Of a DNA stretch of 64,000 nucleotides, positions 51,067 to 59,115 are shown one piece after another. Each line of letters opens with the position of its first letter. Positions within the stretch are counted from its first letter, which is position 1. Origin of the DNA: Nitrosopumilus sp. b3 (GTDB lineage Archaea > Thermoproteota > Nitrososphaeria > Nitrososphaerales > Nitrosopumilaceae). The notes below the pieces were generated by a model. The model was not told where the DNA came from. It was given only the letters and a program-made list of their open reading frames with translations, and ran no database searches. Both the position numbers and the translations under genes were made by a program. The stretch is taken from contig NZ_MU078696.1 in the NCBI RefSeq assembly GCF_014078525.1, positions 409,345-473,344 of the forward strand, read 5' to 3'.

Positions 51067-51630
51067 TTACTCTTCTCGTATCCAACCTGATTTTAAAATC
51101 GATTGGTCTTTATCTTCCCCTACCCCTGTTGCAAATCTCCAAATAACCGGCAAATTCGTATTCATGCTTTCTTTGATTTTCAAAAGTGACTCCATTTCTG
51201 AATCAAGATTTTTATCTGCGTTTCCATATTCTTTACAAAACTTACATTTCCCATCAAGTGTAATTGGGTTTGATTCTATCAGTGGATATGCTCTACATGC
51301 CATAGGTCTGTCCTCATAAATTTTACAGGGAAATCCTCCATGTGGTGATTTGTTACCGCTAGTCGTATCAAGGAAAGGACATGTGTTTCCATTTTTTTCA
51401 ATTCCCATCATTTGATAAGCTAGAACTTTTGTTGGGTTTGAATTTTTTATAGTTGAAACTCCGATTCTTGGAAGAATTTTGACTTGTGTTTTATTTAATT
51501 TTGAAATATTTTCAATCTTTTCTTTTTCCTCTGGTAAAATTAGAACCCCGATTTTTCCAAATTTCTTACTTGGATAATATTCTCTCTCTACACAACATTG
51601 TGAGCATTCCTCAATACATTTGAATTCCAC
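51067..51630 (-). CDS. YkgJ-type cysteine cluster protein
   Basis: 187 residues. CIEECSQCCVERE near 4-16, then FPCKIYEDRPMACRAYPLIE and CKFCKEYG give the CxxxCxxCC, C...RPxxCRxYP pattern. This family binds zinc or an Fe-S cluster; role unknown. A C-terminal basic tail (LKSGWIREE). Confidence 0.84.
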   Translation of the reverse strand: MEFKCIEECSQCCVEREYYPSKKFGKIGVLILPEEKEKIENISKLNKTQVKILPRIGVSTIKNSNPTKVLAYQMMGIEKNGNTCPFLDTTSGNKSPHGGFPCKIYEDRPMACRAYPLIESNPITLDGKCKFCKEYGNADKNLDSEMESLLKIKESMNTNLPVIWRFATGVGEDKDQSILKSGWIREE

Positions 51631-51729
51631 ATTTTTTTTAAATTGTATTGGATAAAATCTCTTGCGTAAGGTCGATTATTACTAATCAAAAACCCCACCA
51701 GTTATATGCTCAAATTGTTAAAATAGGTC

Positions 51730-52041
51730 ATGGGAAAGCGCCAAGTAAAAAATGAAAGTGCACTAAAAGAAATTCGTCTTCCTGAAGAGGGTGAACTATT
51801 TGGTCGTGTATTGAAAATGATGGGCGGTGAAAATGTTATGGTGAAATGTGCAGACAACGTGACTCGGAGAGGAAGAATCAGAGGAAAACTAAAGAGGAGA
51901 GTTTGGATTAGAGATAATGATATAGTAATTATTGCCCCTTGGGATTTCAAAGAGGCTGATCGTGGTGATATCATTTGGAGATTTACCCTTCCACAAGTTG
52001 AATGGTTAAAAGATAACAATCACATTCCAAAAGATTTCTAG
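51730..52041 (+). CDS. eif1a: Translation initiation factor aIF-1A
   Basis: 103 residues. LPEEGELFGRVLKMMGGENV and RGRIRGKLKRRVWIRDNDI are the S1-like OB-fold of aIF1A. A TATA (GTTATATGC) lies about 25 nt before the ATG, consistent with a leaderless mRNA. Confidence 0.94.
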   Translation: MGKRQVKNESALKEIRLPEEGELFGRVLKMMGGENVMVKCADNVTRRGRIRGKLKRRVWIRDNDIVIIAPWDFKEADRGDIIWRFTLPQVEWLKDNNHIPKDF

Positions 52042-52101
52042 TTTTGTTACATAGTTTTACTCTGCTTAGTTAATATAGTGAATACATTACTTGAGTATCA
52101 A

Positions 52102-52293
52102 ATGGAACAAGGCACCGTAAAGTGGTTTAACCGTACTAAGGGCTTTGGTTTTATCGAAAGAGAAGGTGGAGACGATCTGTTTGTTCACAAATCAGATGTT
52201 GACGGATTCATCAACGAAGGCGATAAAGTCGAGTTTGAAGTAGGCGAAGGTCAAAAAGGACCTGCAGCACAAAAAGTCAAAAAATCAGCATAG
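52102..52293 (+). CDS. Cold-shock domain protein
   Basis: 63 residues from the ATG at 52102 ([10 protein letters not shown]). An in-frame GTG at 52078 is unlikely because the TATA TTAATATAG lies at 52070-52078. RNA-binding motifs are KGFGFIE (RNP1) and DLFVHKSD (RNP2). An RNA chaperone common to bacteria and thaumarchaea, probably acquired by transfer long ago. Confidence 0.92.
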   Translation: MEQGTVKWFNRTKGFGFIEREGGDDLFVHKSDVDGFINEGDKVEFEVGEGQKGPAAQKVKKSA

Positions 52294-52387
52294 GCAATAA
52301 ATTTTTTAATTTAAGATTTCATCTTTGTTTTCTTAAACCAGTCTATCTTTTTATTATTTTTAATTTCATTCTTAGAAAAATTTGTGG

Positions 52388-52511
52388 TCCCAAGCGAAGG
52401 AATTGAACCTTCGACAACCCGGTTTCTGTATGCCTGATATGCTGTTATTCGGTCAGCCATCTAAAGCCAACAACTACAGCCGGAAGCTCTACCAGGCTGA
52501 GCTAGCTTGGG
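52388..52511 (-). tRNA. tRNA-Tyr (anticodon GTA) with a 50-nt intron
   Basis: Acceptor CCCAAGC pairs with GCTTGGG plus discriminator A. Anticodon GTA is at 52477-52475. The intron, 52424-52473, lies between G37 and A38; the spliced arm is CCGG-CTGTAGA-CCGG. In the precursor the TGTA of the anticodon pairs with TACA near the intron 3' end, as in a bulge-helix-bulge. Confidence 0.93.
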
Positions 52512-52620
52512 ACAAGAAAAACGAGGATCTCTGGTATTAAAAAACTATCGTAGATGATTTTTCTCTTTGATCGTTGTATGCATTATAAGCATAAATAGCG
52601 AGAAAAATTCCTGTATACCT

Positions 52621-53232
52621 ATGTCTGAACTAGAGGTTTCTTATTCTGGTTATGTATGTGCTCCATATTTGCATACTCATGAATCTATAGAACTAAAGGA
52701 ATCTTGGTTCAACTCAAAAAATATTGAAAAGTTATTTTTTGTAACAGGTACGTTTTCCACTGAAAGTAAACCGTATTTCTCTGATTTTACCAATCATTAT
52801 CTTTTAGCAAAATTCAAAGACAGTGCAAAAATATCAAAGGATTTAGTAAAACACAATCAGGATAAAACTTCTTTTGTATTCAACATCCATGATGACTTAT
52901 TTCGAAGGGAAGTAAATGGTGAAACAAATTTTGTGACTGTATATTATTTGGAATATGGTGAGGATGGTGAAGATTTCCAAGAAATTGCAAATCTTTTACT
53001 AAAAAGAGAAAAAATTGAAAAGGCAGGATTTGGAAATATGAATACATTTTGTGTCCGCCCCTCAAAATTCACCTTTCCATATTCTGAACATGTTGTAGTC
53101 ATTGAAGTTGCAAGTGAAAAAAGCCATCAAAGTGTAAAGAAATATTGTGAACAAACAAGACGAGATGTTAACAGAAAAGGAATGACAATGACTAATTTGA
53201 TGAGTCTGTCTATCCTTGATCAATTAAAGTAG
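52621..53232 (+). CDS. Uncharacterised protein (203 aa)
   Basis: From the ATG at 52621 (MSELEVSYSGYV); an earlier in-frame start at 52567 is unlikely because of a TATA (CATTATAAG) between them. Alternating strands and helices, with a phrase EVNGETNFVTVYYLEYGEDG. Soluble, no membrane or metal motif. No family recognised. Confidence 0.65.
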   Translation: MSELEVSYSGYVCAPYLHTHESIELKESWFNSKNIEKLFFVTGTFSTESKPYFSDFTNHYLLAKFKDSAKISKDLVKHNQDKTSFVFNIHDDLFRREVNGETNFVTVYYLEYGEDGEDFQEIANLLLKREKIEKAGFGNMNTFCVRPSKFTFPYSEHVVVIEVASEKSHQSVKKYCEQTRRDVNRKGMTMTNLMSLSILDQLK

Positions 53233-53265
53233 AAAAGTTAAATATTCGACCAAAAACTGTTTTTC

Positions 53266-53676
53266 ATGAGTAAACCTTCTGATCTTGGTTCTTTGAAAAT
53301 AGGATCTTACATTCTATTACCACACACTGATCAACCAAGCGGTGAACCATGTAGAATTGTAGAATATGATACATCAAAGCCTGGAAAACACGGTGCTGCA
53401 AAAGCCCGAATTGTAGGTGAAGGAATTTTTGATGGTCAAAAAAGACCTCTTGTAGGCCCGGTCAGTATGCAAATTCATGTTCCAATGATTAACAAAAAAG
53501 TTGGTCAAATTATCTCAATTAATGGTGATACAGTTCAAGTAATGGATTCTGAAACATTTGAGACTATTGATGTTGGATTAATTGATGATGAGGTTAAAGG
53601 CAAATTGGAAAATGGGCAAAATGTTGAATACTGGGTCGTTATGGATAAAACTAAAATCATGCGCATCAAATCCTAA
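53266..53676 (+). CDS. eif5a: Translation factor aIF-5A
   Basis: 136 residues. The hypusine/deoxyhypusine Lys is K41 in PGKHGAAKARI. It promotes peptide-bond formation at difficult sequences. The C/D sRNA starts 4 nt after its stop codon and may be processed from the same transcript. Confidence 0.94.
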   Translation: MSKPSDLGSLKIGSYILLPHTDQPSGEPCRIVEYDTSKPGKHGAAKARIVGEGIFDGQKRPLVGPVSMQIHVPMINKKVGQIISINGDTVQVMDSETFETIDVGLIDDEVKGKLENGQNVEYWVVMDKTKIMRIKS

Positions 53677-53679
53677 ATC

Positions 53680-53744
53680 GGATGCTGATGATGAGCGGAA
53701 AAGCCGTCTGAATGTTGATGAGGATTATGAGTAATGAAGCATCC
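53680..53744 (+). ncRNA. C/D box guide RNA, likely guiding Cm34 of elongator tRNA-Met
   Basis: Order and spacing match archaeal C/D sRNAs. A terminal stem GGATGCT/AGCATCC (7 bp, perfect) brackets box C ATGATGA (53688-53694). Then come a 13-nt guide, D' CTGA (53708-53711), 3 nt, C' TTGATGA (53715-53721), a 12-nt guide and D-like ATGA (53734-53737). The second guide GGATTATGAGTA is complementary to TACTCATAATCC, an elongator tRNA-Met anticodon loop. The fifth base from the D box pairs with C34. Box D deviates from CTGA at the first base only. C/D-guided Cm34 of this tRNA is known from other archaea. Confidence 0.8.
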
Positions 53745-53792
53745 TTTTTCAACAAATCTCATAAGTTTGTTGAATGAAATATTTTTTAGATA

Positions 53793-54473
53793 ATGAAATT
53801 AGCTTCTCTTTTTTCAGGTGGTAAAGATAGTACATATGCAATTCACCTCGCTCAAAAACAGGGACACGAAATAACATGCCTGTTGAGTATTTTTACAAAA
53901 TCTGATGAAAGCCATTTACTACATCATCCAAACCTTCAATGGACAAAGTTACAATCCAAAACCATGAACATTCCACAGTTGACCATACATTCTGATTCGG
54001 ATGATACTGATGATGAATTAATTTTGTTAGAAAAAATACTGCAAAAATCAATTGATCAATATCAAATTGAAGGCTTAGTTCATGGTGGAATAAAAAGTAA
54101 TTTTCAAAAAGAAAAATTTGAAACTCTATGTACTAAATTTAATTTAATTTTGATATCCCCTTTGTGGGATTCAGAACCGGAAACATACATGAATGAATTG
54201 ATTGACTCAAATTACAATTTTATCATTACATCTGTTTCTTCTGGTGGCTTAGATGATAGTTGGCTTGGCAAATCAATTTCAAAATCAGATATTATTTTCT
54301 TGAAGCAATTATCTGAAAAATTTGGATTCAACTTAAATTTTGAAGGTGGTGAAGCAGAAACATTTGTTATTAACTGCCCATTGTTTTCAAAACCGATCAT
54401 TATTAAAGAATCTAGAAAAGAATGGGATGGTTATAGAGGAAGGTTTGAAATAGTGGATGCAGGGTTGAATTAA
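53793..54473 (+). CDS. dph6: Diphthine-ammonia ligase
   Basis: 226 residues. PP-loop SGGKDSTYA (8-16) of the adenine nucleotide alpha hydrolases, then LVHGGIKSNFQKEKFE and NFEGGEAETFVINCP near the end, as in Dph6 (MJ0570) proteins. It makes diphthamide on elongation factor 2. 2 nt before SRP54. Confidence 0.87.
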   Translation: MKLASLFSGGKDSTYAIHLAQKQGHEITCLLSIFTKSDESHLLHHPNLQWTKLQSKTMNIPQLTIHSDSDDTDDELILLEKILQKSIDQYQIEGLVHGGIKSNFQKEKFETLCTKFNLILISPLWDSEPETYMNELIDSNYNFIITSVSSGGLDDSWLGKSISKSDIIFLKQLSEKFGFNLNFEGGEAETFVINCPLFSKPIIIKESRKEWDGYRGRFEIVDAGLN

Positions 54474-54475
54474 CA

Positions 54476-55804
54476 ATGCTTGATGGACTAAAGAATAGTT
54501 TAGGTGATGCAATCAAAAAAATTGTAAAATCTTCCGGTATTGATGAGGAACTAATCAAAGAACTCTCCAAAGATGTTCAAAGAGCACTATTACAATCAGA
54601 TGTTAATGTGAGGCTAGTTTTAGAAATTACTAAACACCTTGAAGAAAGGGCATTAAATGAGACTCCTCCTCCTGGTCTTTCCAGAAAAGATCACATTGTC
54701 AAGATTCTCTATGATGAATTATCAAAATTACTAGGAAATGAATCTGAATTTGAGTTTAAACCTGGCAAACAAAATAAAATTATTTTACTTGGTATTCAAG
54801 GAAGTGGTAAAACTACTGTTGCAGCAAAACTTGCCAAGTTTTTGACCAGACAAGGGTACAAAGTTGGTGTAGTTGGGGCTGATACATACCGACCTGGTGC
54901 ATTAGTTCAACTCAGAACAATGTGTGAAAAATCTGGGGTTGAAGTTTATGGTGAAGAAAATAACAAAGATTCTCCAAATATAGTGAAAAATGGATTAAAA
55001 CATTATGAGGGTGAACCCTTAGACGTTATTCTAATTGATACTGCAGGCCGTCACAAAGAAGAGCAAGATTTGCTTGATGAGATGGATAGAATCAACAAAG
55101 TTGCAGATCCTGATTTGGCATTCCTTGTAATTGATGGAACAATTGGTCAACAATGTTTTAATCAGGCAGAGGCATTTCACAAAACTATTCCTGTTGGTGG
55201 TGTAATTATTACAAAATTGGATAGCTCAGCTAAAGGTGGAGGTGCACTTGCCGCATCAGCTGCAACTGGTGCACAAATCATGTACATTGGTACCGGTGAG
55301 AGAATTGATGATTTAGAAAAATTCTCTCCAACCCGATTTGTTGGAAGACTACTTGGAATGGGTGACATTCAAGCTGTTTTGGATTTAGCTAAACGATTAG
55401 AGGCTGAGGGTGATGATGTAAGAATGAAAAGAATCTCTAGTGGAAAAATGAACATGGAGGATTTTCTTTCTCAGTTAGAAGAAGTTAGCAAAATGGGTTC
55501 ATTACAAGGAATTCTTGATAGCATGCCTGGACTCTCTGGAATGGTAAAAGGTGATCAAGTTGATCAAATGGAAGGTAGAGTTTCAAAATGGAGATACATA
55601 ATTCAAAGTATGACTAAGGCTGAAAAAGCAGACCCTGAAGGACTACTTAATTCCTCTAGAATCAAAAGAATTGCTCGTGGATCTGGATGGCCAGAGGGTG
55701 AAGTAAAAGAACTAATAAAAAATTATAAAAATTCTAAAAGTATGATGAAGGCATCTAAAGGACGCCAAATGCAGGGTACTCTTAGAAAAATGGGATTAGG
55801 ATAA
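54476..55804 (+). CDS. srp54: Signal recognition particle protein SRP54
   Basis: 442 residues. N domain, G domain with LLGIQGSGKTTVAAKLA (G1), DTYRPGALVQL, DTAGRHKEEQDL (G3), TKLDSSAKGGG (G4) and M domain with methionine-rich GKMNMEDFLSQ. Targets exported proteins to the membrane with 7S RNA and SRP19. Confidence 0.96.
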   Translation: MLDGLKNSLGDAIKKIVKSSGIDEELIKELSKDVQRALLQSDVNVRLVLEITKHLEERALNETPPPGLSRKDHIVKILYDELSKLLGNESEFEFKPGKQNKIILLGIQGSGKTTVAAKLAKFLTRQGYKVGVVGADTYRPGALVQLRTMCEKSGVEVYGEENNKDSPNIVKNGLKHYEGEPLDVILIDTAGRHKEEQDLLDEMDRINKVADPDLAFLVIDGTIGQQCFNQAEAFHKTIPVGGVIITKLDSSAKGGGALAASAATGAQIMYIGTGERIDDLEKFSPTRFVGRLLGMGDIQAVLDLAKRLEAEGDDVRMKRISSGKMNMEDFLSQLEEVSKMGSLQGILDSMPGLSGMVKGDQVDQMEGRVSKWRYIIQSMTKAEKADPEGLLNSSRIKRIARGSGWPEGEVKELIKNYKNSKSMMKASKGRQMQGTLRKMGLG

Positions 55805-55826
55805 TATTTTAAATAAATTTTCTAGT

Positions 55827-56966
55827 ATGTCTGAATATCAAAAAATAATCCCTATTGCAAATCAAATCTTAAAAAAATATCCTTTATGTGATAATTGTTT
55901 AGGTAGGTTATTCTCCAAAACATTGCGTTTATCCTCTAACAAACTTTTAGGTAAAAAACTAAATCAAAACTCTACAAAAAAATGCCATATATGTAAAAAT
56001 CTATTTGAAAACTTAAATTATTTCTTAAAATTAATGCTTGATACCTCATCAAACTATTCTTTTGATACATTCAGTGTTGGAGTCATGATAAAACCATCTA
56101 TTGTGGATAGGGATGATCTAATTCGCTCCCAGTACAAATTAAAAGGCATTGACAGTATAAAGACTGATGTTGCAAGAGAACTTGCAAAATCCTTTTCTAG
56201 AAAAACAAAAAAAAATATTGATACTCAAAATCCTGATGTAACATTTACAGTAAATCTAAAAGATGATTCCATAAACCTCTACTCAAAATCAATTACTTTT
56301 TCTGGAAGATATGTCAAAACTATGCGAGGCATTCCTCAGAAACAGAAATCATGTGAAAATTGCTCTGGAAAAGGATGTAGAATGTGTGATTTTCATGGAA
56401 TTTCTGAATTTGAAAGTATTGAGGGTCAAATCTCAAAATTTCTTTTTGAAAAAATTGGTGGGACTACTGCTAAATTCACTTGGATTGGTGGTGAGGACAA
56501 ATCTAGTTTAGTTTTGGGTACCGGTAGGCCCTTTTTTGTAAAACTTCAAAACCCTCTAAAACGAACCCTGAAATTAACTTCTTTTAAGACTGATTCTCTG
56601 AAAATCTCAAATCTGAAACTAGTTCATGAATCGCCAAAAAACCCTCTAAAATTCAATTCTTTAATCCAACTAAAAATTTCTACATACTCAGATGTTGATT
56701 CAAAAAGCCTAAAAAAATTAAAAATTCTTGAAAAACAACCCGTGGTAGTTTATGACAAATCTGGAAAACGTTCAGAGAAAAAAATATTTTTTATAAAATA
56801 TAAAAAAAATTCTAAAAATACCTTTACTCTAACTTTGAAAACTCAGGGAGGCCTCCCAGTTAGGAGATTTATAGACGGTGATGATGTGACTCCTGGAATT
56901 TCTCAAATTCTTGATAATACATGCAAATGTAATGAATTTGATTTTAGTGATATTGAAGTAAAATGA
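55827..56966 (+). CDS. pus10: tRNA pseudouridine synthase Pus10
   Basis: 379 residues. N-terminal zinc-binding CDNCLGRLF and CHICKNLF, a THUMP-like region, a second Cys set CENCSGKGCRMC (about 173-184), and the catalytic core GGEDKSSLVLGTGRPF. It makes Psi54 and Psi55 in the tRNA T loop. The usual GREDxD sequence reads GGEDKSS here; the catalytic Asp is kept. Confidence 0.88.
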   Translation: MSEYQKIIPIANQILKKYPLCDNCLGRLFSKTLRLSSNKLLGKKLNQNSTKKCHICKNLFENLNYFLKLMLDTSSNYSFDTFSVGVMIKPSIVDRDDLIRSQYKLKGIDSIKTDVARELAKSFSRKTKKNIDTQNPDVTFTVNLKDDSINLYSKSITFSGRYVKTMRGIPQKQKSCENCSGKGCRMCDFHGISEFESIEGQISKFLFEKIGGTTAKFTWIGGEDKSSLVLGTGRPFFVKLQNPLKRTLKLTSFKTDSLKISNLKLVHESPKNPLKFNSLIQLKISTYSDVDSKSLKKLKILEKQPVVVYDKSGKRSEKKIFFIKYKKNSKNTFTLTLKTQGGLPVRRFIDGDDVTPGISQILDNTCKCNEFDFSDIEVK

Positions 56967-57000
56967 TAACAATTAACTACCTCTGAATATCGTAAAAAAT

Positions 57001-57099
57001 ATGCCACTTAGAAAAAAAGGTAAACATCAAAGACATGCTGATCAAAGGGCTGAAACCCGTAAAAGAAAGAAAGCAAAATCTGGAAAGCCAAGATCCTAA
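57001..57099 (+). CDS. Very small basic protein (32 aa)
   Basis: MPLRKKGKHQRHADQRAETR and then KRKKAKSGKPRS. Fourteen Lys/Arg residues and three His in 32 residues suggest RNA binding. It lies between pus10 and the next gene with no overlap. Possibly a ribosome-associated or RNA-binding peptide; not identified. Confidence 0.55.
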   Translation: MPLRKKGKHQRHADQRAETRKRKKAKSGKPRS

Positions 57100-57140
57100 A
57101 AAATTAACCCTTTTACATTCAAACTTGTCAAGGAGTAATA

Positions 57141-57848
57141 TTGGACCCGCTAATACGTTTCAAAGATGCACATGTCAAAGGAATAATTCCTGATAAAATC
57201 TATGATCTTGTTGTAGAACGATTCCCAATTGTTGTTGCAGGAATTAATAGAATTGAAAAAGCATCTGGAATAAAATATCCTGTTGCATATGTTGAGCCTT
57301 CACTTGTATTATCCTCCCCCAATCTCAATTCTTATGAATTTGGAATACTATTTGCAAGAACTATCCCCGTAGTGTTTGACGATAAATTTCAGGTTGTAAT
57401 TCAGATTTCTGCACCTCTGGTTGCTTATGGGCTTAAAGGTACCATTCATGCAATTTTAGCACATGAATTTTTACATTTTCTTGAATTAATGAGAAAAATC
57501 TCAAAGATGGAATTATTATCTGATGAAATATCTGGAAATTTATTTGAAAATGTCTATACTGATGAAACCAGATTGTTTGAACCAAGAGTTGTCTTCAAAG
57601 ATCGTACTTTGCTAAACCATATCACAAAAAAATTCCCATCTGGATTTCGTGATTACAAACTTGAAGATAAAGTGATGAAATTTTGGGCTGACAAAAATCT
57701 TCCTAAATCAAATATCTCTCTGGATTCAAATAATGTGAAGTTGTCTGCTGAATCTCTTTCTAAAATACAACTTGTTCCAGAATTTGTTTCAAAAATTGAA
57801 CAGCTGGAAGAAAAAAGTTCTAAAATTCGACAAAAAAGACTGTACTGA
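57141..57848 (+). CDS. Uncharacterised protein with HExxH zincin motif
   Basis: 235 residues from a TTG start. ILAHEFLHFLEL around residues 106-117 is an HExxH metalloprotease motif within a helix; a later Glu or His ligand could be in DETRLFEPR (about 139-147). No signal peptide or membrane segment. It may be a cytoplasmic metallopeptidase or an inactive relative. Confidence 0.7.
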   Translation: MDPLIRFKDAHVKGIIPDKIYDLVVERFPIVVAGINRIEKASGIKYPVAYVEPSLVLSSPNLNSYEFGILFARTIPVVFDDKFQVVIQISAPLVAYGLKGTIHAILAHEFLHFLELMRKISKMELLSDEISGNLFENVYTDETRLFEPRVVFKDRTLLNHITKKFPSGFRDYKLEDKVMKFWADKNLPKSNISLDSNNVKLSAESLSKIQLVPEFVSKIEQLEEKSSKIRQKRLY

Positions 57849-57875
57849 ATTAAAAGTTATTTTAAACTATTTTTT

Positions 57876-58061
57876 TTATTGGTTGAATTCTGTTAGTCCG
57901 CACTTTCCACAAGTATGCCTGTCTTTGTGCTCTGACATGAAAACACCTTTTCCACATCTAGAACAAATTTTTTTAATTCTAGTAACTTTGTCTCCGTCTG
58001 CTTTGAAATATTTGTAAACATTTGGGCTAGAACCTTTCTTGCCTTTTTGTTCTACAGGCAT
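57876..58061 (-). CDS. rps27ae: 30S ribosomal protein S27ae
   Basis: 61 residues. Zinc-finger with CSRCGKGVFM (about 35-44) and CGKCGLTEF at the end. The start overlaps the S24e stop by 1 nt. Confidence 0.93.
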   Translation of the reverse strand: MPVEQKGKKGSSPNVYKYFKADGDKVTRIKKICSRCGKGVFMSEHKDRHTCGKCGLTEFNQ

Positions 58062-58468
58062 TATTCAGATTTCTCCTCTGCTTTTACTTCTTCAGGTGCG
58101 GCATCCTCTGCTTTTACTTCTGCTGGTGCTTCTTCAGATGCATCCTCTGCTGGTGCTTCTGCTGCTTGAGCTTCTGCCAATTTTGTTTTTGTTTTTTCAA
58201 TTCTGGAGAAAATCGTTGGATTGACATGTTTTTTAGCTAAACCTTCGTCTTCGTAAACATAGAAAGTACCTGTTACATGTGATTGACCTACATGAGTTTT
58301 GAGTCTCATTGGAATTACAACTTTGCCATCTAGCTTGAATTCTTTAGTGACCATATCTGCTGCCTCTAAACTTTTTAGTTTTCCACCTAATCCAGCAAAA
58401 TTACATGTAAGCTCTCTTCTAGATAGGAATGTGTTATCTACGTCTGTGATTGTCTCGATGATGGACAT
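58061..58468 (-). CDS. rps24e: 30S ribosomal protein S24e with acidic extension
   Basis: 135 residues. The S24e fold (NTFLSRRELTCNFAGLGGKL, then GTFYVYEDEGLAKK) ends near residue 95. It is followed by about 40 residues rich in Ala, Glu, Pro and Lys. The tail is not part of the family and is unusually acidic for a ribosomal protein. Confidence 0.92.
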   Translation of the reverse strand: MSIIETITDVDNTFLSRRELTCNFAGLGGKLKSLEAADMVTKEFKLDGKVVIPMRLKTHVGQSHVTGTFYVYEDEGLAKKHVNPTIFSRIEKTKTKLAEAQAAEAPAEDASEEAPAEVKAEDAAPEEVKAEEKSE

Positions 58469-58539
58469 GTATCAAAAATCCTTTAGATATTTCATATAAA
58501 CCTTGATTGAAATTCCAGAAGAAATTTAAGAAATTCCCT

Positions 58540-59115
58540 ATGACTCATATCGTGGAACGTTATCTTCTTCATTTCAAAAATGAGAAATATTTACCTCAAA
58601 ATTGCAGAGAACTTGCTTACAAAGCTAGAGATCTTGTGTCAGATATGAAAAATGTCTCAATAAGATTGGCTAGAGTTGCTACAAAATTTATAGAATTTGA
58701 TGTTGCTGCTGAGAAAGAAGATCTGGATGTGGTTGTCGGTAAACTATCTCCAATTGGGGATCTTGATAATGTAAGACATGTTTTTGAGGAGCATATTGAA
58801 AAAGAGAAAGGTATTCAGGATGGGATCTTTTTCTTTAATAATGAAAGATTCTGGGAGTGCCATGAAGCATTTGAGGGAGTTTGGAATCAATGCTATGGGA
58901 GAGAGAAGGAGCTTGTACAAGGAATTATTTTAGTCGCAGTAGCTTTTGCTCACCAACAAGAAAATGAAGAAAACATTGGCATTGGAATGTTAAGCAGAGC
59001 ATTAGAAAAATTAGGTTCTTCTCCTTCAATGTATCATTCTATTGATGTTGATAGAATAAGAAAGAAATCAATTGAAATGCAGCAAGCAAAAAAATTAACT
59101 AGGTTTGAGATTTAA
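58540..59115 (+). CDS. DUF309-domain protein
   Basis: 191 residues from the ATG at 58540 (MTHIVERYLL); an upstream TTG at 58507 is possible. FNNERFWECHEAFEGVW near 104-120 is the DUF309 motif (FNxGxFWECHExLE). Helical, function unknown. It overlaps the convergent apgM by 17 nt. Confidence 0.82.
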   Translation: MTHIVERYLLHFKNEKYLPQNCRELAYKARDLVSDMKNVSIRLARVATKFIEFDVAAEKEDLDVVVGKLSPIGDLDNVRHVFEEHIEKEKGIQDGIFFFNNERFWECHEAFEGVWNQCYGREKELVQGIILVAVAFAHQQENEENIGIGMLSRALEKLGSSPSMYHSIDVDRIRKKSIEMQQAKKLTRFEI

